A DNA stretch of 64,000 nt, taken from assembly GCF_002356415.1 (NCBI RefSeq), contig NZ_AP018338.1, positions 806,001 through 870,000 of the forward strand, read 5' to 3'. The notes beneath the pieces are model-generated. The model saw only the letters and a program-made list of their open reading frames with translations, was not told where the DNA came from and searched no databases. The translations under genes were made by a program, and so were the position numbers. This DNA is from Streptococcus oralis subsp. tigurinus. GTDB taxonomy: Bacteria; Bacillota; Bacilli; Lactobacillales; Streptococcaceae. This document shows, one piece after another, positions 16,223 through 30,058 of this stretch; within the stretch, counting starts at the first letter, position 1, and each line of letters starts with the position of its first letter.

Positions 16223-16993
16223 ATGTCAGTATTAGAGATCAAAGATCTTCACGTTGAGATTGAAGGAAAAGAAATTTTGAAAGGAGTCAATCTGACTCTG
16301 AAAACAGGAGAAATCGCTGCTATCATGGGACCAAATGGTACTGGTAAATCGACTCTTTCTGCCGCTATCATGGGAAATCCAAACTATGAAGTCACAAAAG
16401 GTGAGGTCTTGTTTGATGGAGTAAACATCCTTGAGTTGGAAGTGGACGAGCGTGCGCGTATGGGACTTTTCCTTGCTATGCAATACCCGTCTGAAATTCC
16501 AGGCATTACCAATGCTGAGTTCCTTCGTGCAGCCATGAATGCTGGAAAAGAAGATGATGAAAAGTTTTCAGTTCGTGAGTTCATCACTAAACTAGACGAG
16601 AAAATGGAATTGCTCAACATGAAAGAAGAAATGGCAGAGCGCTACCTCAACGAAGGTTTCTCTGGTGGAGAGAAAAAACGTAATGAAATTCTACAACTCT
16701 TGATGTTGGAACCAACTTTTGCCCTTCTTGATGAGATTGACTCAGGTCTTGATATCGATGCTCTTAAAGTTGTGTCTAAAGGTGTCAATGCTATGCGTAG
16801 CGAAGGCTTTGGTGCTATGATCATCACTCACTACCAACGTCTTTTGAACTACATCACACCAGACGTGGTACACGTAATGATGGAAGGTCGTGTTGTCCTT
16901 TCTGGTGGTCCAGAATTGGCTGCGCGTCTAGAACGTGAAGGATACGCAAAACTAGCTGAAGAACTTGGCTACGACTACAAGGAAGAATTGTAA
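16223..16993 (+). CDS. sufC: Fe-S cluster assembly ATPase SufC
   Basis: Soluble ABC-type ATPase of the SufBCD scaffold that builds iron-sulfur clusters, 256 residues. Start at MSVLEIK with AAGGA before it. The in-frame ATG at 16172 is rejected. Walker A GPNGTGKST is at residues 36-44, the signature is FSGGEKKRNE, and Walker B is FALLDEIDSGLD. It is the first gene of a five-gene operon sufC-sufD-sufS-sufU-sufB, the standard Firmicute order. Confidence 0.97.
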   Translation: MSVLEIKDLHVEIEGKEILKGVNLTLKTGEIAAIMGPNGTGKSTLSAAIMGNPNYEVTKGEVLFDGVNILELEVDERARMGLFLAMQYPSEIPGITNAEFLRAAMNAGKEDDEKFSVREFITKLDEKMELLNMKEEMAERYLNEGFSGGEKKRNEILQLLMLEPTFALLDEIDSGLDIDALKVVSKGVNAMRSEGFGAMIITHYQRLLNYITPDVVHVMMEGRVVLSGGPELAARLEREGYAKLAEELGYDYKEEL

Positions 16994-17020
16994 TTCCCTC
17001 GTATCTTTTAGGAGAAGTAA

Positions 17021-19944
<2,924 letters not shown>

Positions 19945-20004
19945 TAAGACAAGTTTCTTTTGTCTTACGAATCAGTAGAAATGAAGAATGAAAGAAAGGA
20001 TATT

Positions 20005-21417
20005 ATGGCTGAAGAAAGAGTAGAACCAAAACCAATTGACCTTGGTGAATATAAATTTGGTTTCCATGACGATGTAGAGCCTGTCCTATCGACAGGAAAA
20101 GGATTGAATGAAGATGTCATTCGTGAACTATCAGCTGCTAAGGGAGAACCTGAGTGGATGCTAGAATTCCGTTTGAAGTCTTATGAAACTTTCAAAAAAA
20201 TGCCCATGCAAACTTGGGGAGCAGACTTGTCAGAGATTGACTTTGATGACCTGATTTATTATCAAAAACCATCTGATAAGCCAGCCCGTTCGTGGGATGA
20301 TGTTCCTGAAAAAATCAAAGAAACCTTTGAACGTATCGGGATTCCAGAAGCTGAGCGTGCTTATCTAGCTGGTGCCTCTGCCCAGTACGAGTCAGAAGTG
20401 GTTTACCACAATATGAAGGAAGAGTTCCAAAAATTGGGGATTATCTTTACAGATACGGATTCTGCTCTCAAGGAATACCCAGATTTGTTTAAACAATACT
20501 TTGCGAAGTTGGTACCGCCGACAGATAACAAGTTGGCAGCCCTCAACTCAGCAGTATGGTCTGGTGGAACCTTTATCTACGTGCCAAAAGGTGTCAAGGT
20601 AGATATTCCACTTCAAACTTATTTCCGTATCAATAACGAAAATACAGGTCAGTTTGAACGTACCTTGATTATCGTTGACGAGGGAGCAAGCGTCCATTAC
20701 GTAGAAGGATGTACAGCACCAACATATTCAAGCAATAGCTTGCACGCTGCCATTGTAGAAATTTTTGCTTTGGACGGAGCTTACATGCGCTATACAACTA
20801 TCCAAAACTGGTCTGATAATGTCTATAACTTGGTAACAAAACGTGCCAAAGCCTTGAAAGATGCGACTGTTGAATGGATTGATGGAAACTTAGGTGCCAA
20901 AACAACCATGAAATACCCATCTGTTTACCTAGATGGAGAAGGTGCGCGTGGAACCATGCTCTCCATCGCCTTTGCTAATGCAGGGCAACACCAAGATACG
21001 GGTGCCAAGATGATCCACAACGCTCCACATACAAGCTCATCTATTGTTTCAAAATCCATCGCTAAAGGCGGAGGAAAGGTGGACTACCGTGGACAAGTAA
21101 CCTTCAACAAGAACTCTAAGAAATCTGTTTCTCACATCGAGTGTGATACCATTATCATGGATGACTTGTCAGCATCTGATACCATTCCATTTAATGAAAT
21201 TCATAACTCGCAAGTTGCTTTGGAGCACGAAGCCAAGGTATCTAAGATTTCAGAAGAACAACTCTACTACCTCATGAGTCGTGGTTTGTCAGAATCTGAG
21301 GCAACCGAGATGATTGTCATGGGATTTGTCGAACCCTTCACTAAAGAACTTCCAATGGAATACGCGGTTGAGCTGAACCGCTTGATTAGCTATGAAATGG
21401 AAGGTTCTGTTGGGTAA
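20005..21417 (+). CDS. sufB: Fe-S cluster assembly scaffold SufB
   Basis: Main scaffold subunit, 470 residues. I start at [10 protein letters not shown], which has AGAAAGGA before it. The ATG at 19960 is not preceded by a ribosome site. The conserved region [17 protein letters not shown] and the C-terminal [20 protein letters not shown] are characteristic. The gap of 60 bases after sufU is the largest in the operon. A strong terminator follows. Confidence 0.96.
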   Translation: MAEERVEPKPIDLGEYKFGFHDDVEPVLSTGKGLNEDVIRELSAAKGEPEWMLEFRLKSYETFKKMPMQTWGADLSEIDFDDLIYYQKPSDKPARSWDDVPEKIKETFERIGIPEAERAYLAGASAQYESEVVYHNMKEEFQKLGIIFTDTDSALKEYPDLFKQYFAKLVPPTDNKLAALNSAVWSGGTFIYVPKGVKVDIPLQTYFRINNENTGQFERTLIIVDEGASVHYVEGCTAPTYSSNSLHAAIVEIFALDGAYMRYTTIQNWSDNVYNLVTKRAKALKDATVEWIDGNLGAKTTMKYPSVYLDGEGARGTMLSIAFANAGQHQDTGAKMIHNAPHTSSSIVSKSIAKGGGKVDYRGQVTFNKNSKKSVSHIECDTIIMDDLSASDTIPFNEIHNSQVALEHEAKVSKISEEQLYYLMSRGLSESEATEMIVMGFVEPFTKELPMEYAVELNRLISYEMEGSVG

Positions 21418-21427
21418 GAATATGCAG

Positions 21428-21464
21428 AATCTGAACAGGAAGAGTTCCTGTTCAGATTTTTTTC
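21428..21464 (+). terminator. suf operon terminator
   Basis: Perfect 14-bp stem AATCTGAACAGGAA (21428-21441)/TTCCTGTTCAGATT (21445-21458), loop GAG, T-run. Confidence 0.92.
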
Positions 21465-21542
21465 AAAAAAGAATCTAATAAATATTCACAAAAATGCTTT
21501 TATATGGTAAAATAAAACAATTACATTTAGTGGAGATGAAGT

Positions 21543-22940
21543 ATGAATATTTTTAGAACCAAGGATGTTAGTCTGAGACAGACAGAGATGCGTCGCCATT
21601 TGAAATTGTGGGATTTGATTTTATTGGGAATCGGTGCCATGGTAGGGACGGGGATTTTCACCATTACAGGAACAGCAGCGGCTACTCTAGCTGGTCCCTC
21701 ACTAGTGATTTCCATTGTGATTTCTGCCTTATGTGTTTCTTTATCAGCTCTCTTTTTTGCAGAATTTGCCTCTCGTGTACCCGCAACTGGGGGTGCTTAT
21801 AGTTATCTCTATGCGATTTTGGGAGAATTGCCAGCCTGGATTGCTGGCTGGTTGACCATCATGGAATTCATGACGGCTGTTTCAGGTGTGGCGTCTGGCT
21901 GGGCAGCTTACTTTAAGGGCTTACTCAGTGATTATGGTATTTCCATGCCCCAAGCCTTGAATGGAACCTTTAATCCTGAACAGGGAACCTATATCGATCT
22001 TCTACCTATTCTAGTACTTACCTTGGTAACAGGATTGGTTTTATTAAATTCCAAGGCAGCCTTACGCTTTAATTCGCTTCTAGTCGTCTTGAAATTCTCT
22101 GCTCTTGCTTTGTTTATTCTAGTTGGTATTTGGTACATCAAGCCTGAAAATTGGTCAAATTTTGCTCCTTTTGGCTTTGGTCAGATTTATGGAGGAAGCA
22201 CTGGGATTATGGCAGGTGCATCTTTGATGTTCTTTGGATTTCTCGGATTTGAGTCTATTTCCATGGCAGTTGATGAAATCCAAAGCCCGCAAAAAAATAT
22301 TCCTCGAGGAATTGTACTTTCTCTGACAATCGTCACCATTCTCTATGCCTTGGTAACCTTAGTATTGACAGGGATTGTTCACTACAGTAAGCTCAATGTG
22401 GACGATGCAGTAGCATTTTCATTACGGAGTATTGGTATCGGCTGGGCGGCCAATTATGTTTCGCTTGTAGCCATTCTCACCCTGATAACGGTATGTATTT
22501 CCATGACTTATGCTTTGTCTCGAATGATATACAGCTTAGCACGTGATGGACTTTTACCCCAAAGTTTCAAACAATTAAGCAAGACCAGTCGCGTTCCTAA
22601 AAATGCGACTCTCTTAACAGGAGTTGCTTCAGCCATTGCTGCAGGAGTCTTTCCTCTAGCCAGTATTGCAGCCTTCTTAAATATCTGTACCTTAGCTTAT
22701 CTCATTTTACTAGCCTACGGAATAATAAAACTCAGAAAAGATAAGGGTATGCCCAAAAAAGGAGAGTTTAAAACTCCCTTGGTACCACTTTTGCCAATCC
22801 TTTCCATCCTTATCTGTGTTTCCTTTATGCTTCAATATAGTCTAGATACCTGGATTGCCTTTGGCATTGCTCTTGTAGTTGGTCTAGTCATTTACTTTAC
22901 TTATGGGTTCCGCCATTCAACTCTCGCAGAAGAAAAATAA
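21543..22940 (+). CDS. Amino acid permease, APC superfamily (YfnA/CAT-like)
   Basis: 465-residue transporter with about 12 hydrophobic segments. The first helix carries the unwound-helix motif GIGAMVGTGIFTITG of APC transporters, and FFGFLGFESISMAVDE lies in helix 6. The organisation resembles cationic amino acid transporters such as B. subtilis YfnA. The exact substrate is not readable. GGAG precedes the ATG. It is monocistronic and shares a bidirectional terminator with the convergent gene. Confidence 0.88.
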   Translation: MNIFRTKDVSLRQTEMRRHLKLWDLILLGIGAMVGTGIFTITGTAAATLAGPSLVISIVISALCVSLSALFFAEFASRVPATGGAYSYLYAILGELPAWIAGWLTIMEFMTAVSGVASGWAAYFKGLLSDYGISMPQALNGTFNPEQGTYIDLLPILVLTLVTGLVLLNSKAALRFNSLLVVLKFSALALFILVGIWYIKPENWSNFAPFGFGQIYGGSTGIMAGASLMFFGFLGFESISMAVDEIQSPQKNIPRGIVLSLTIVTILYALVTLVLTGIVHYSKLNVDDAVAFSLRSIGIGWAANYVSLVAILTLITVCISMTYALSRMIYSLARDGLLPQSFKQLSKTSRVPKNATLLTGVASAIAAGVFPLASIAAFLNICTLAYLILLAYGIIKLRKDKGMPKKGEFKTPLVPLLPILSILICVSFMLQYSLDTWIAFGIALVVGLVIYFTYGFRHSTLAEEK

Positions 22941-22962
22941 AAGCTGGGAAATCCCAGCTTTT
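22939..22962. terminator. Bidirectional terminator
   Basis: Perfect stem AAAAGCTGGGA (22939-22949)/TCCCAGCTTTT (22952-22962). Serves the permease and the convergent YitT-family gene. Confidence 0.92.
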
Positions 22963-23810
22963 TAATCTTTCACATAAGTAAAGCCTTCACCCAGAATTTC
23001 ATGGGCCTCTGTGATGGTGATAAAGGCTTGAGGATCGACTTGGTGAATCATATCCTTCATTTTGACGATTTCGTTCCGACCGACGATACAGTAAATAATT
23101 TTTAAATCTTTCTTACTGTAATAACCTTGACCAGATATAAAGGTCACACCACGTCCAAGCTCCTCATTAATCTTATCAGCCAGTTGGTCAGGATATTGAG
23201 TAATGATGATAAATCCTTTGCCGGCGTAACCCCCTTCGCCAATCAGGTCAATAACGCGAGCGATGATAAAGTCAAACAAGAGAGTATAGGTAACGAGACG
23301 AAGATCTTGGAAGATAATTAAAATCAACATTAGGATAAAAAAGTCAATCCCAAAGAGCAATTTACCAATCGAAAGATTGGTGTACTTGTTGAGGATGCGG
23401 GCAACGATATCAGAGCCACCAGTGGTTCCACCAGCATTAAAGATAATTCCTAAACCAACTCCCAGTAAAACCCCTGAGACTAAAGCAACGATGATGAGGT
23501 CTCCTTGTAAATCAAACTGCAAGGGGATACGCTCAAAGATTGCGAGCCAAATAGAGAGAGAAATAGAACCCAGAAGGCTGGAGTAGAGGGTCTTGGAACC
23601 AAATATCTTCCAAGCCAAAATAAATAAAGGAATATTGATTAAGAGATTCATCAATGAGACAGGGATTTTAAAAAGATAGTAGGTAATCAAGGTGATACCT
23701 GTCGCCCCTCCCTCAAATAGATGATAAGGAACAACAAAGTAGGTGAGACCAAAGGCATAGATAGCTGCTCCAAATATAATCGTAATAATCGGTTGAACTT
23801 TTCGAATCAT
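22962..23810 (-). CDS. YitT-family membrane protein (DUF161 + DUF2179)
   Basis: 282 residues. The N-terminal two thirds hold about five membrane helices (YitT/DUF161, motif FNAGGTTGGSDIVARIL). The last roughly 75 residues form a soluble DUF2179 domain (GRGVTFISGQGYYS, IYCIVGRNEIVKMK). The function is unknown, and transport has been proposed for the family. GAGGAA precedes the ATG. TGGTATAAT on the minus strand (ATTATA at 23838-23843 on plus) is its promoter. Confidence 0.88.
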   Translation of the reverse strand: MIRKVQPIITIIFGAAIYAFGLTYFVVPYHLFEGGATGITLITYYLFKIPVSLMNLLINIPLFILAWKIFGSKTLYSSLLGSISLSIWLAIFERIPLQFDLQGDLIIVALVSGVLLGVGLGIIFNAGGTTGGSDIVARILNKYTNLSIGKLLFGIDFFILMLILIIFQDLRLVTYTLLFDFIIARVIDLIGEGGYAGKGFIIITQYPDQLADKINEELGRGVTFISGQGYYSKKDLKIIYCIVGRNEIVKMKDMIHQVDPQAFITITEAHEILGEGFTYVKD

Positions 23811-23953
23811 AGCTGTTCCTCGCTTTTCTATAGATAGATTATACCAAAAATTCAGTTTTTTTAATTGGATTACTTATGATTTTTTATCATTTTTTTGATA
23901 TAATAAGAGTGAAAAATCCCAATCCTATTGAGAAGAATAGAAAGATTGAACTT

Positions 23954-24790
23954 ATGACACAAGTAAAAATTGTAACGGACTCTTCTGTTACTATCGAACC
24001 AGAAGTAGTTAAAGAATTAAATATCACTATTGTCCCCTTATCAGTTATGATTGATGGCGTACTCTACTCAGATGCTGATCTAAAAGAGGGGGAATTCCTT
24101 CATCTCATGCAACAAAGCAAGAATCTCCCTAAAACGAGTCAACCTCCAGTAGGAGTGTTTGCTGAAGTCTTTGAAGAGCTGGGAAAAGATGGCAGTCAGG
24201 TTGTTGCTATTCATATGTCTCATGCCTTGTCTGGAACGGTTGAAGCTGCTCGCCAAGGCGCAAGTCTCTCAAGTTCTGATGTGACTGTTATTGATAGTTC
24301 CTTTACAGATCAGGCTATGAAGTTTCAAGTTGTTGAAGCTGCAAAACTTGCTAAAGAGGGTAAAGATTTAGAAACTATTCTAGCACATATAGAAGAAGTG
24401 AAGAATCACACAGAGCTTTATATCGGTGTTTCGACTCTAGAAAACTTAGTTAAGGGTGGGCGTATTGGACGTGTGACGGGACTATTAAGCTCACTATTAA
24501 ATATTCGTGTAGTGATGCAGATGAAAAACCACGAACTTCAACCAATCGTCAAAGGACGTGGAGCGAAAACTTTCAAAAAGTGGCTTGAGGAATTAACCAA
24601 TACTCTTTCCCAAAAATCAGTTGCAGAAATTGGAATTTCCTATGCTGGAACGAATGAATGGGCAAATGAGATGAAGAGTTTATTGCAAGCCTATGTTGAG
24701 AAACCAATCTCTGTACTGGAAACTGGCTCTATTATTCAAACTCATACTGGAGAGAATGCTTGGGCAATTCTAATCCGCTATAATTCCTAA
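23954..24790 (+). CDS. DegV family fatty-acid-binding protein
   Basis: 278 residues from MTQVKIV. The ATG at 23876 would add 26 non-conserved residues, and an extended -10 box sits at that earlier position. Family motifs: [11 protein letters not shown] at the N-terminus, [12 protein letters not shown], and [12 protein letters not shown]. DegV/FakB proteins bind a fatty acid and present it to the kinase FakA for phosphorylation and phospholipid synthesis. It lies just upstream of the HU gene. Confidence 0.9.
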   Translation: MTQVKIVTDSSVTIEPEVVKELNITIVPLSVMIDGVLYSDADLKEGEFLHLMQQSKNLPKTSQPPVGVFAEVFEELGKDGSQVVAIHMSHALSGTVEAARQGASLSSSDVTVIDSSFTDQAMKFQVVEAAKLAKEGKDLETILAHIEEVKNHTELYIGVSTLENLVKGGRIGRVTGLLSSLLNIRVVMQMKNHELQPIVKGRGAKTFKKWLEELTNTLSQKSVAEIGISYAGTNEWANEMKSLLQAYVEKPISVLETGSIIQTHTGENAWAILIRYNS

Positions 24791-24826
24791 AAAATAGAGA
24801 AAAATGTTTGAAATGGCGTTTTTGAC

Positions 24827-24855
24827 TTGACCTATGGGCAATTTTAGGATATGAT
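24827..24855 (+). promoter_or_regulatory. HU gene promoter
   Basis: TTGACC (24827-24832), 17 bases, TATGAT (24850-24855). An overlapping TTGACT lies 5 bases upstream. Confidence 0.6.
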
Positions 24856-24895
24856 TATATTTGTTAATCAGAAATTATTTGGAGGATTTGTTAAC

Positions 24896-25171
24896 ATGGC
24901 AAACAAACAAGATTTGATCGCTAAAGTAGCAGAAGCTACAGAATTGACTAAGAAAGATTCAGCAGCAGCAGTTGACGCTGTATTTGCAGCAGTAACTGAA
25001 TACCTTGCAGCTGGTGAAAAAGTTCAATTGATCGGTTTCGGTAACTTTGAAGTTCGTGAGCGTGCTGCACGTAAAGGTCGCAACCCACAAACTGGTAAAG
25101 AAATCGAAATCGCAGCTTCTAAAGTTCCAGCATTCAAAGCTGGTAAAGCTCTTAAAGACGCTGTTAAATAA
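24896..25171 (+). CDS. hup: DNA-binding protein HU
   Basis: 91-residue histone-like protein that bends and compacts DNA. Start at [11 protein letters not shown] with GGAGG before it. The DNA-grasping arm [20 protein letters not shown] and [12 protein letters not shown] are complete. Codon bias is strong, as for an abundant protein. In streptococci it is the only HU and essential (established for pneumococcus as hlpA). It has its own promoter and terminator. Confidence 0.97.
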   Translation: MANKQDLIAKVAEATELTKKDSAAAVDAVFAAVTEYLAAGEKVQLIGFGNFEVRERAARKGRNPQTGKEIEIAASKVPAFKAGKALKDAVK

Positions 25172-25180
25172 TGAATTTTC

Positions 25181-25229
25181 AAAAAGCCTGTCATATCAAG
25201 CATTTGAGCTTGTGCGACAGGCTTTTTTT
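25181..25229 (+). terminator. HU terminator
   Basis: AAAAAGCCTGTC (25181-25192) pairs with GACAGGCTTTTT (25216-25227). CAAGC/GCTTG forms an inner stem. T-run. Confidence 0.9.
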
Positions 25230-25237
25230 GTGTATAG

Positions 25238-25264
25238 GGGGCAAAAAGGGGCCAAAGACGAATA
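25238..25264 (+). other. Possible remnant of an integrase C-terminus after HU
   Basis: Directly beyond the HU terminator one frame reads YRGQKGAKD. Basic glycine tails of this type end many phage and ICE tyrosine integrases. Nothing else of such a gene is visible, and the surrounding 25230-25410 holds no gene. Compare 61180-61203. Inference only. Confidence 0.3.
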
Positions 25265-25414
25265 TTTCTTCATGATATCTACCACTGTTGATTTCATTTC
25301 TTTAGTTATATATGTATAAATTTAGGTGTTTTTCAACTGAGTCTTTGATATGATATATAACTTCTGAGATAAGTAGTCTTTTGAAAAATAGGGTTTAAGC
25401 CTTTACAGTAAAAG

Positions 25415-25447
25415 AAAAAAGGTTCCCATATTTGAGAACCTTCTTTT
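25415..25447 (-). terminator. ldh terminator
   Basis: GAACC (25436-25440) pairs with GGTTC (25421-25425), extended by A/T pairs. On the minus strand it ends in a T-run. Confidence 0.8.
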
Positions 25448-25449
25448 CA

Positions 25450-26439
<990 letters not shown>

Positions 26440-26486
26440 CTAAACATCTCCTTCATTTTTTTTTAGGGGAATCCCCAGACACTTTC

Positions 26487-26515
26487 ATTCTATCACTTTT
26501 AAAAAGCTTTGTCAC
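26487..26515 (-). promoter_or_regulatory. ldh promoter
   Basis: Minus strand: GTGACA (26515-26510), 17 bases, TAGAAT (26492-26487) with TGA before it (extended -10). Confidence 0.65.
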
Positions 26516-26536
26516 GAATATTCTATTCGGTTATCG

Positions 26537-26552
26537 ATGTAAACGTTTTAGT
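26537..26552. promoter_or_regulatory. Possible cre (CcpA site) between ldh and gyrA
   Basis: ATGTAAACGTTTTAGT matches the cre consensus WTGNNARCGNWWWCAW at all but two positions. It lies just upstream of the ldh -35, where CcpA activates, and close to the gyrA -10. Confidence 0.4.
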
Positions 26553-26584
26553 GGTTTTCAAAGACTGAAATGAAGGACAAATTA

Positions 26585-26593
26585 TGGTATAAT
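26585..26593 (+). promoter_or_regulatory. gyrA extended -10 promoter
   Basis: TG (26585-26586), one base, TATAAT (26588-26593). The -35 is weak (CTGAAA, 26565-26570). Confidence 0.65.
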
Positions 26594-26630
26594 ATATCTA
26601 ATTACTAATAGTGAAATGAGGCATTTATTA

Positions 26631-29099
26631 ATGCAGGATAGAAATTTAGTGAATGTCAATCTGACAAAGGAGATGAAGACCAGCTTTATCGATTACGCCA
26701 TGAGTGTTATCGTTGCGCGGGCTCTTCCTGATGTTCGAGACGGTTTAAAACCTGTTCACCGCCGTATTCTTTACGGAATGAATGAACTAGGTGTTACACC
26801 AGACAAACCTCATAAAAAATCAGCCCGTATTACAGGGGATGTTATGGGTAAATACCACCCACACGGGGATTTATCTATTTATGAAGCCATGGTTCGTATG
26901 GCTCAGTGGTGGAGCTACCGTTACATGCTTGTCGATGGACATGGAAACTTTGGTTCCATGGACGGGGATGGTGCCGCCGCACAGCGTTACACAGAAGCAC
27001 GTATGAGCAAGATTGCTCTTGAAATGCTTCGTGACATCAATAAAAACACAGTTGATTTCGTAGACAACTACGATGCCAATGAGCGTGAACCCTTGGTCTT
27101 GCCGGCTCGTTTTCCAAACCTTTTGGTCAATGGGGCAACTGGTATCGCTGTTGGGATGGCAACCAATATCCCACCTCACAACTTGGGTGAAACCATTGAT
27201 GCAGTGAAGTTGGTTATGGACAATCCTGAAGTGACGACTAAGGACTTGATGGAAGTCTTGCCTGGTCCAGATTTTCCGACTGGTGCTCTTGTCATGGGGA
27301 AATCAGGTATCCATAAGGCTTATGAGACTGGTAAAGGTTCGATTGTCCTCCGTTCTCGAACGGAGATTGAGACGACTAAGACAGGACGTGAGCGCATCGT
27401 GGTAACAGAATTTCCTTATATGGTCAATAAAACCAAGGTCCATGAGCATATCGTTCGTTTGGCGCAAGAAAAACGAATTGAGGGCATTACAGCTGTACGT
27501 GATGAATCCAACCGTGAAGGCGTTCGCTTTGTAATCGAGGTTAAACGCGACGCCTCTGCCAACGTTATCCTTAACAACCTCTTCAAGATGACCCAGATGC
27601 AAACCAATTTTGGTTTCAACATGTTGGCGATTCAAAATGGCGTGCCAAAAATCTTGTCCCTTCGTCAAATTTTGGATGCTTATATCGAGCACCAAAAAGA
27701 AGTGGTTGTTCGCCGTACTCGTTTTGACAAGGAAAAAGCAGAAGCGCGTGCGCACATCTTAGAAGGTCTTTTAATCGCTCTGGATCACATTGATGAAGTG
27801 ATTCGTATTATCCGTGCTAGTGAAACGGATGCGGAAGCGCAAGCTGAGTTGATGAGCAAGTTCAAGCTTTCTGAACGCCAAAGTCAAGCTATCCTTGATA
27901 TGCGTCTTCGTCGTTTGACAGGATTGGAACGTGATAAGATTCAGTCTGAATATGATGAGTTGATTGCCTTGATTGCAGATTTGGCTGATATTCTTGCCAA
28001 ACCTGAGCGCGTGGCTCAAATTATCAAAGAGGAATTGGACGAAGTTAAACGCAAGTTTGGAGACAAGCGTCGTACGGAGTTGATGATTGGAGAAGTCTTA
28101 ACTCTTGAAGATGAAGATTTGATTGAAGAAACTGATGTCTTGATTACCCTATCTAACAAGGGCTATATCAAACGTTTGGACCAAGGTGAGTTTACCGCAC
28201 AAAAACGTGGTGGCCGTGGAGTTCAAGGTACGGGAGTTAAGGATGATGACTTTGTGCGTGAGTTGGTTTCAACCAGCACCCATGATCATTTGCTCTTCTT
28301 TACCAATAAAGGGCGCGTATACCGACTTAAAGGTTATGAAATCCCTGAATACGGTCGTACCGCTAAGGGCTTGCCAGTTGTTAATCTTTTGAAGTTGGAC
28401 GAAGGTGAGAGTATTCAGACCATCATCAACGTTGAGTCTGAACGTAGTGATGACGCCTATCTCTTCTTTACAACTCGTCACGGTATCGTGAAACGAACCA
28501 GTGTTAAAGAGTTCGCTAATATTCGTCAAAATGGACTTAAAGCCTTGAATCTCAAGGATGAAGACGAATTGATTAATGTCTTGCTGACAGAAGAAGATAC
28601 AGATATTATCATTGGTACCAAGTTTGGTTATGCTGTTCGCTTTAATCAATCAGCTGTTCGTGGCATGAGTCGTATCGCGACAGGTGTTCGAGGAGTCAAT
28701 CTTCGTGAGGGAGACACAGTAGTTGGTGCTAGTGTGATTACAAACCAAGATGAGGTTCTTATCATCACTGAAAAAGGATATGGTAAACGTACACTTGCTA
28801 CGGAATATCCTACCAAAGGCCGTGGTGGTAAAGGGATGAAGACAGCCAATGTTGCTGAGAAGAATGGTCCTCTGGCAGGTCTCCTCACTGTTAAGGGGGA
28901 TGAAGACCTGATGATTATCACAGATACAGGTGTCATGATCCGTACAAACGTTGCCAATATTTCACAAACTGGACGCTCAACTATGGGAGTTAAGGTGATG
29001 CGTCTAGATCAGGATGCTAAGATTGTGACCTTTACAACGGTTGCTGCGGCAGAAAAAGAAGAAGTTGGGACTGAAATTGAAACAGAAGGTGAAGCATAA
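26631..29099 (+). CDS. gyrA: DNA gyrase subunit A (GyrA), carrying Leu81
   Basis: DNA-cleaving subunit of gyrase, which introduces negative supercoils. 822 residues from MQDRNLV, start after GAGG. The in-frame ATG at 26616 is rejected. The active-site Tyr is residue 120 (QRYTEAR). The quinolone loop reads [10 protein letters not shown]: position 81, normally Ser, is Leu (codon TTA at 26871-26873). Glu85 is unchanged. Position 114 is Gly, a known harmless variant. The GyrA-box QKRGGRG is at residues 524-530. The stop overlaps the srtA start by one base. Confidence 0.98.
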   Translation: MQDRNLVNVNLTKEMKTSFIDYAMSVIVARALPDVRDGLKPVHRRILYGMNELGVTPDKPHKKSARITGDVMGKYHPHGDLSIYEAMVRMAQWWSYRYMLVDGHGNFGSMDGDGAAAQRYTEARMSKIALEMLRDINKNTVDFVDNYDANEREPLVLPARFPNLLVNGATGIAVGMATNIPPHNLGETIDAVKLVMDNPEVTTKDLMEVLPGPDFPTGALVMGKSGIHKAYETGKGSIVLRSRTEIETTKTGRERIVVTEFPYMVNKTKVHEHIVRLAQEKRIEGITAVRDESNREGVRFVIEVKRDASANVILNNLFKMTQMQTNFGFNMLAIQNGVPKILSLRQILDAYIEHQKEVVVRRTRFDKEKAEARAHILEGLLIALDHIDEVIRIIRASETDAEAQAELMSKFKLSERQSQAILDMRLRRLTGLERDKIQSEYDELIALIADLADILAKPERVAQIIKEELDEVKRKFGDKRRTELMIGEVLTLEDEDLIEETDVLITLSNKGYIKRLDQGEFTAQKRGGRGVQGTGVKDDDFVRELVSTSTHDHLLFFTNKGRVYRLKGYEIPEYGRTAKGLPVVNLLKLDEGESIQTIINVESERSDDAYLFFTTRHGIVKRTSVKEFANIRQNGLKALNLKDEDELINVLLTEEDTDIIIGTKFGYAVRFNQSAVRGMSRIATGVRGVNLREGDTVVGASVITNQDEVLIITEKGYGKRTLATEYPTKGRGGKGMKTANVAEKNGPLAGLLTVKGDEDLMIITDTGVMIRTNVANISQTGRSTMGVKVMRLDQDAKIVTFTTVAAAEKEEVGTEIETEGEA

Positions 29100-29854
29100 T
29101 GTCTCATAGAAGAACGAAAAATAAAAAGAGTAAGAAAAATAAGCGCAGAAATCTATTTATCAATATTTTAGCGGGTTTCTTAATTCTTTTATCGCTAGCT
29201 TTGATTTTTAATTCAAAGATTCGTGATCTCTTTTTGGTATGGAATACCAATAAATACCAAGTCAATCAAGTGACCAAGGAAAATATTGATGAAAACCTGA
29301 AATCCGAAGGGAATTTTGATTTTGACTCTGTAAAGTCCATTTCATCTGAAGCTGTTCTTGCTTCACAATGGGATGCCCAAAAGCTTCCAGTTATCGGTGG
29401 GATTGCTATTCCTGAAGTGGAGATAAACTTACCGATTTTTAAAGGTTTGGATAATGTAAACCTGTTCTATGGAGCAGGGACCATGAAACCAGATCAAAAA
29501 ATGGGAGAAGGGAACTATTCTCTAGCCAGTCACCATATCTTTACTGCTGAAAATGCCAGTCAAATGCTCTTCTCACCTTTGGTCAATGCCAAAGCAGGTA
29601 TGAAAATTTATCTGACGGATAAGGATAAAGTTTATACTTATGAGATTACAGAAGTAAAACGTGTTACACCAGACCGTGTAGATGAAATCGAAGATCGTGA
29701 TGGCGTGAAAGAAATCACCTTGGTAACCTGTGTAGACTATGATGCAACCGAACGAATTATTGTAAAAGGGATTTTTAAAGAATCAAAAGCCTATTCGGAT
29801 ACATCTGAAGATATTTTGAAGGCCTTTAATCAACCGTATAGACAACGATATTAA
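29099..29854 (+). CDS. srtA: Sortase A
   Basis: Membrane-anchored transpeptidase that cleaves LPXTG proteins and joins them to the cell wall. 251 residues. A basic N-terminus (KNKKSKKNKRRN) is followed by one membrane helix at about residues 21-38. The catalytic triad is His145 (SHHIF), Cys211 (TLVTC) and Arg219 (ATERIIV), with the spacing of S. pyogenes SrtA. Co-transcribed with gyrA (ATAATG overlap), as in other streptococci. Confidence 0.96.
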   Translation: MSHRRTKNKKSKKNKRRNLFINILAGFLILLSLALIFNSKIRDLFLVWNTNKYQVNQVTKENIDENLKSEGNFDFDSVKSISSEAVLASQWDAQKLPVIGGIAIPEVEINLPIFKGLDNVNLFYGAGTMKPDQKMGEGNYSLASHHIFTAENASQMLFSPLVNAKAGMKIYLTDKDKVYTYEITEVKRVTPDRVDEIEDRDGVKEITLVTCVDYDATERIIVKGIFKESKAYSDTSEDILKAFNQPYRQRY

Positions 29855-29861
29855 GTTTGAA

Positions 29862-29896
29862 AAAAACCAGTGAAACCATTTGTTTTACTGGTTTTT
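29862..29896 (+). terminator. gyrA-srtA terminator
   Basis: AAAAACCAGT (29862-29871) pairs with ACTGGTTTTT (29887-29896). Confidence 0.85.
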
Positions 29897-29988
29897 ATAT
29901 AAAGAAAAGTAGATGTTGGAAAATCTCTAAGAGAAAGAATGAGGAGTATTATATGTGAAATAGTTGAAACAAAATTTTTAGATTTTTG

Positions 29989-30004
29989 CAGAAAACGCTT
30001 TCTA
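29989..30004 (+). promoter_or_regulatory. Possible cre (CcpA site) of the FNT gene
   Basis: The core GAAAACGCTTTC is a typical catabolite-responsive element. It overlaps the -35 position of the promoter whose -10 is at 30022, so CcpA would repress. Confidence 0.5.
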
Positions 30005-30018
30005 GAAAACTAAAAATA

Positions 30019-30027
30019 TGTTATAAT
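30019..30027 (+). promoter_or_regulatory. Extended -10 promoter of the FNT gene
   Basis: TG (30019-30020), T, TATAAT (30022-30027). Confidence 0.65.
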
Positions 30028-30058
30028 TATCACAAATAAAAAGTTTTAGGAGTTTTCT

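Noticed and set aside
19966..19973. TACGAATC between sufU and sufB, one mismatch to the cin-box
   Set aside because: It is inside the suf operon and lacks the final A that is needed; chance similarity is likely.
26512..26519. CACGAATA near gyrA, one mismatch to the cin-box
   Set aside because: The first base differs, there is no T-run, and it lies inside the ldh promoter; gyrA and ldh are not competence genes.
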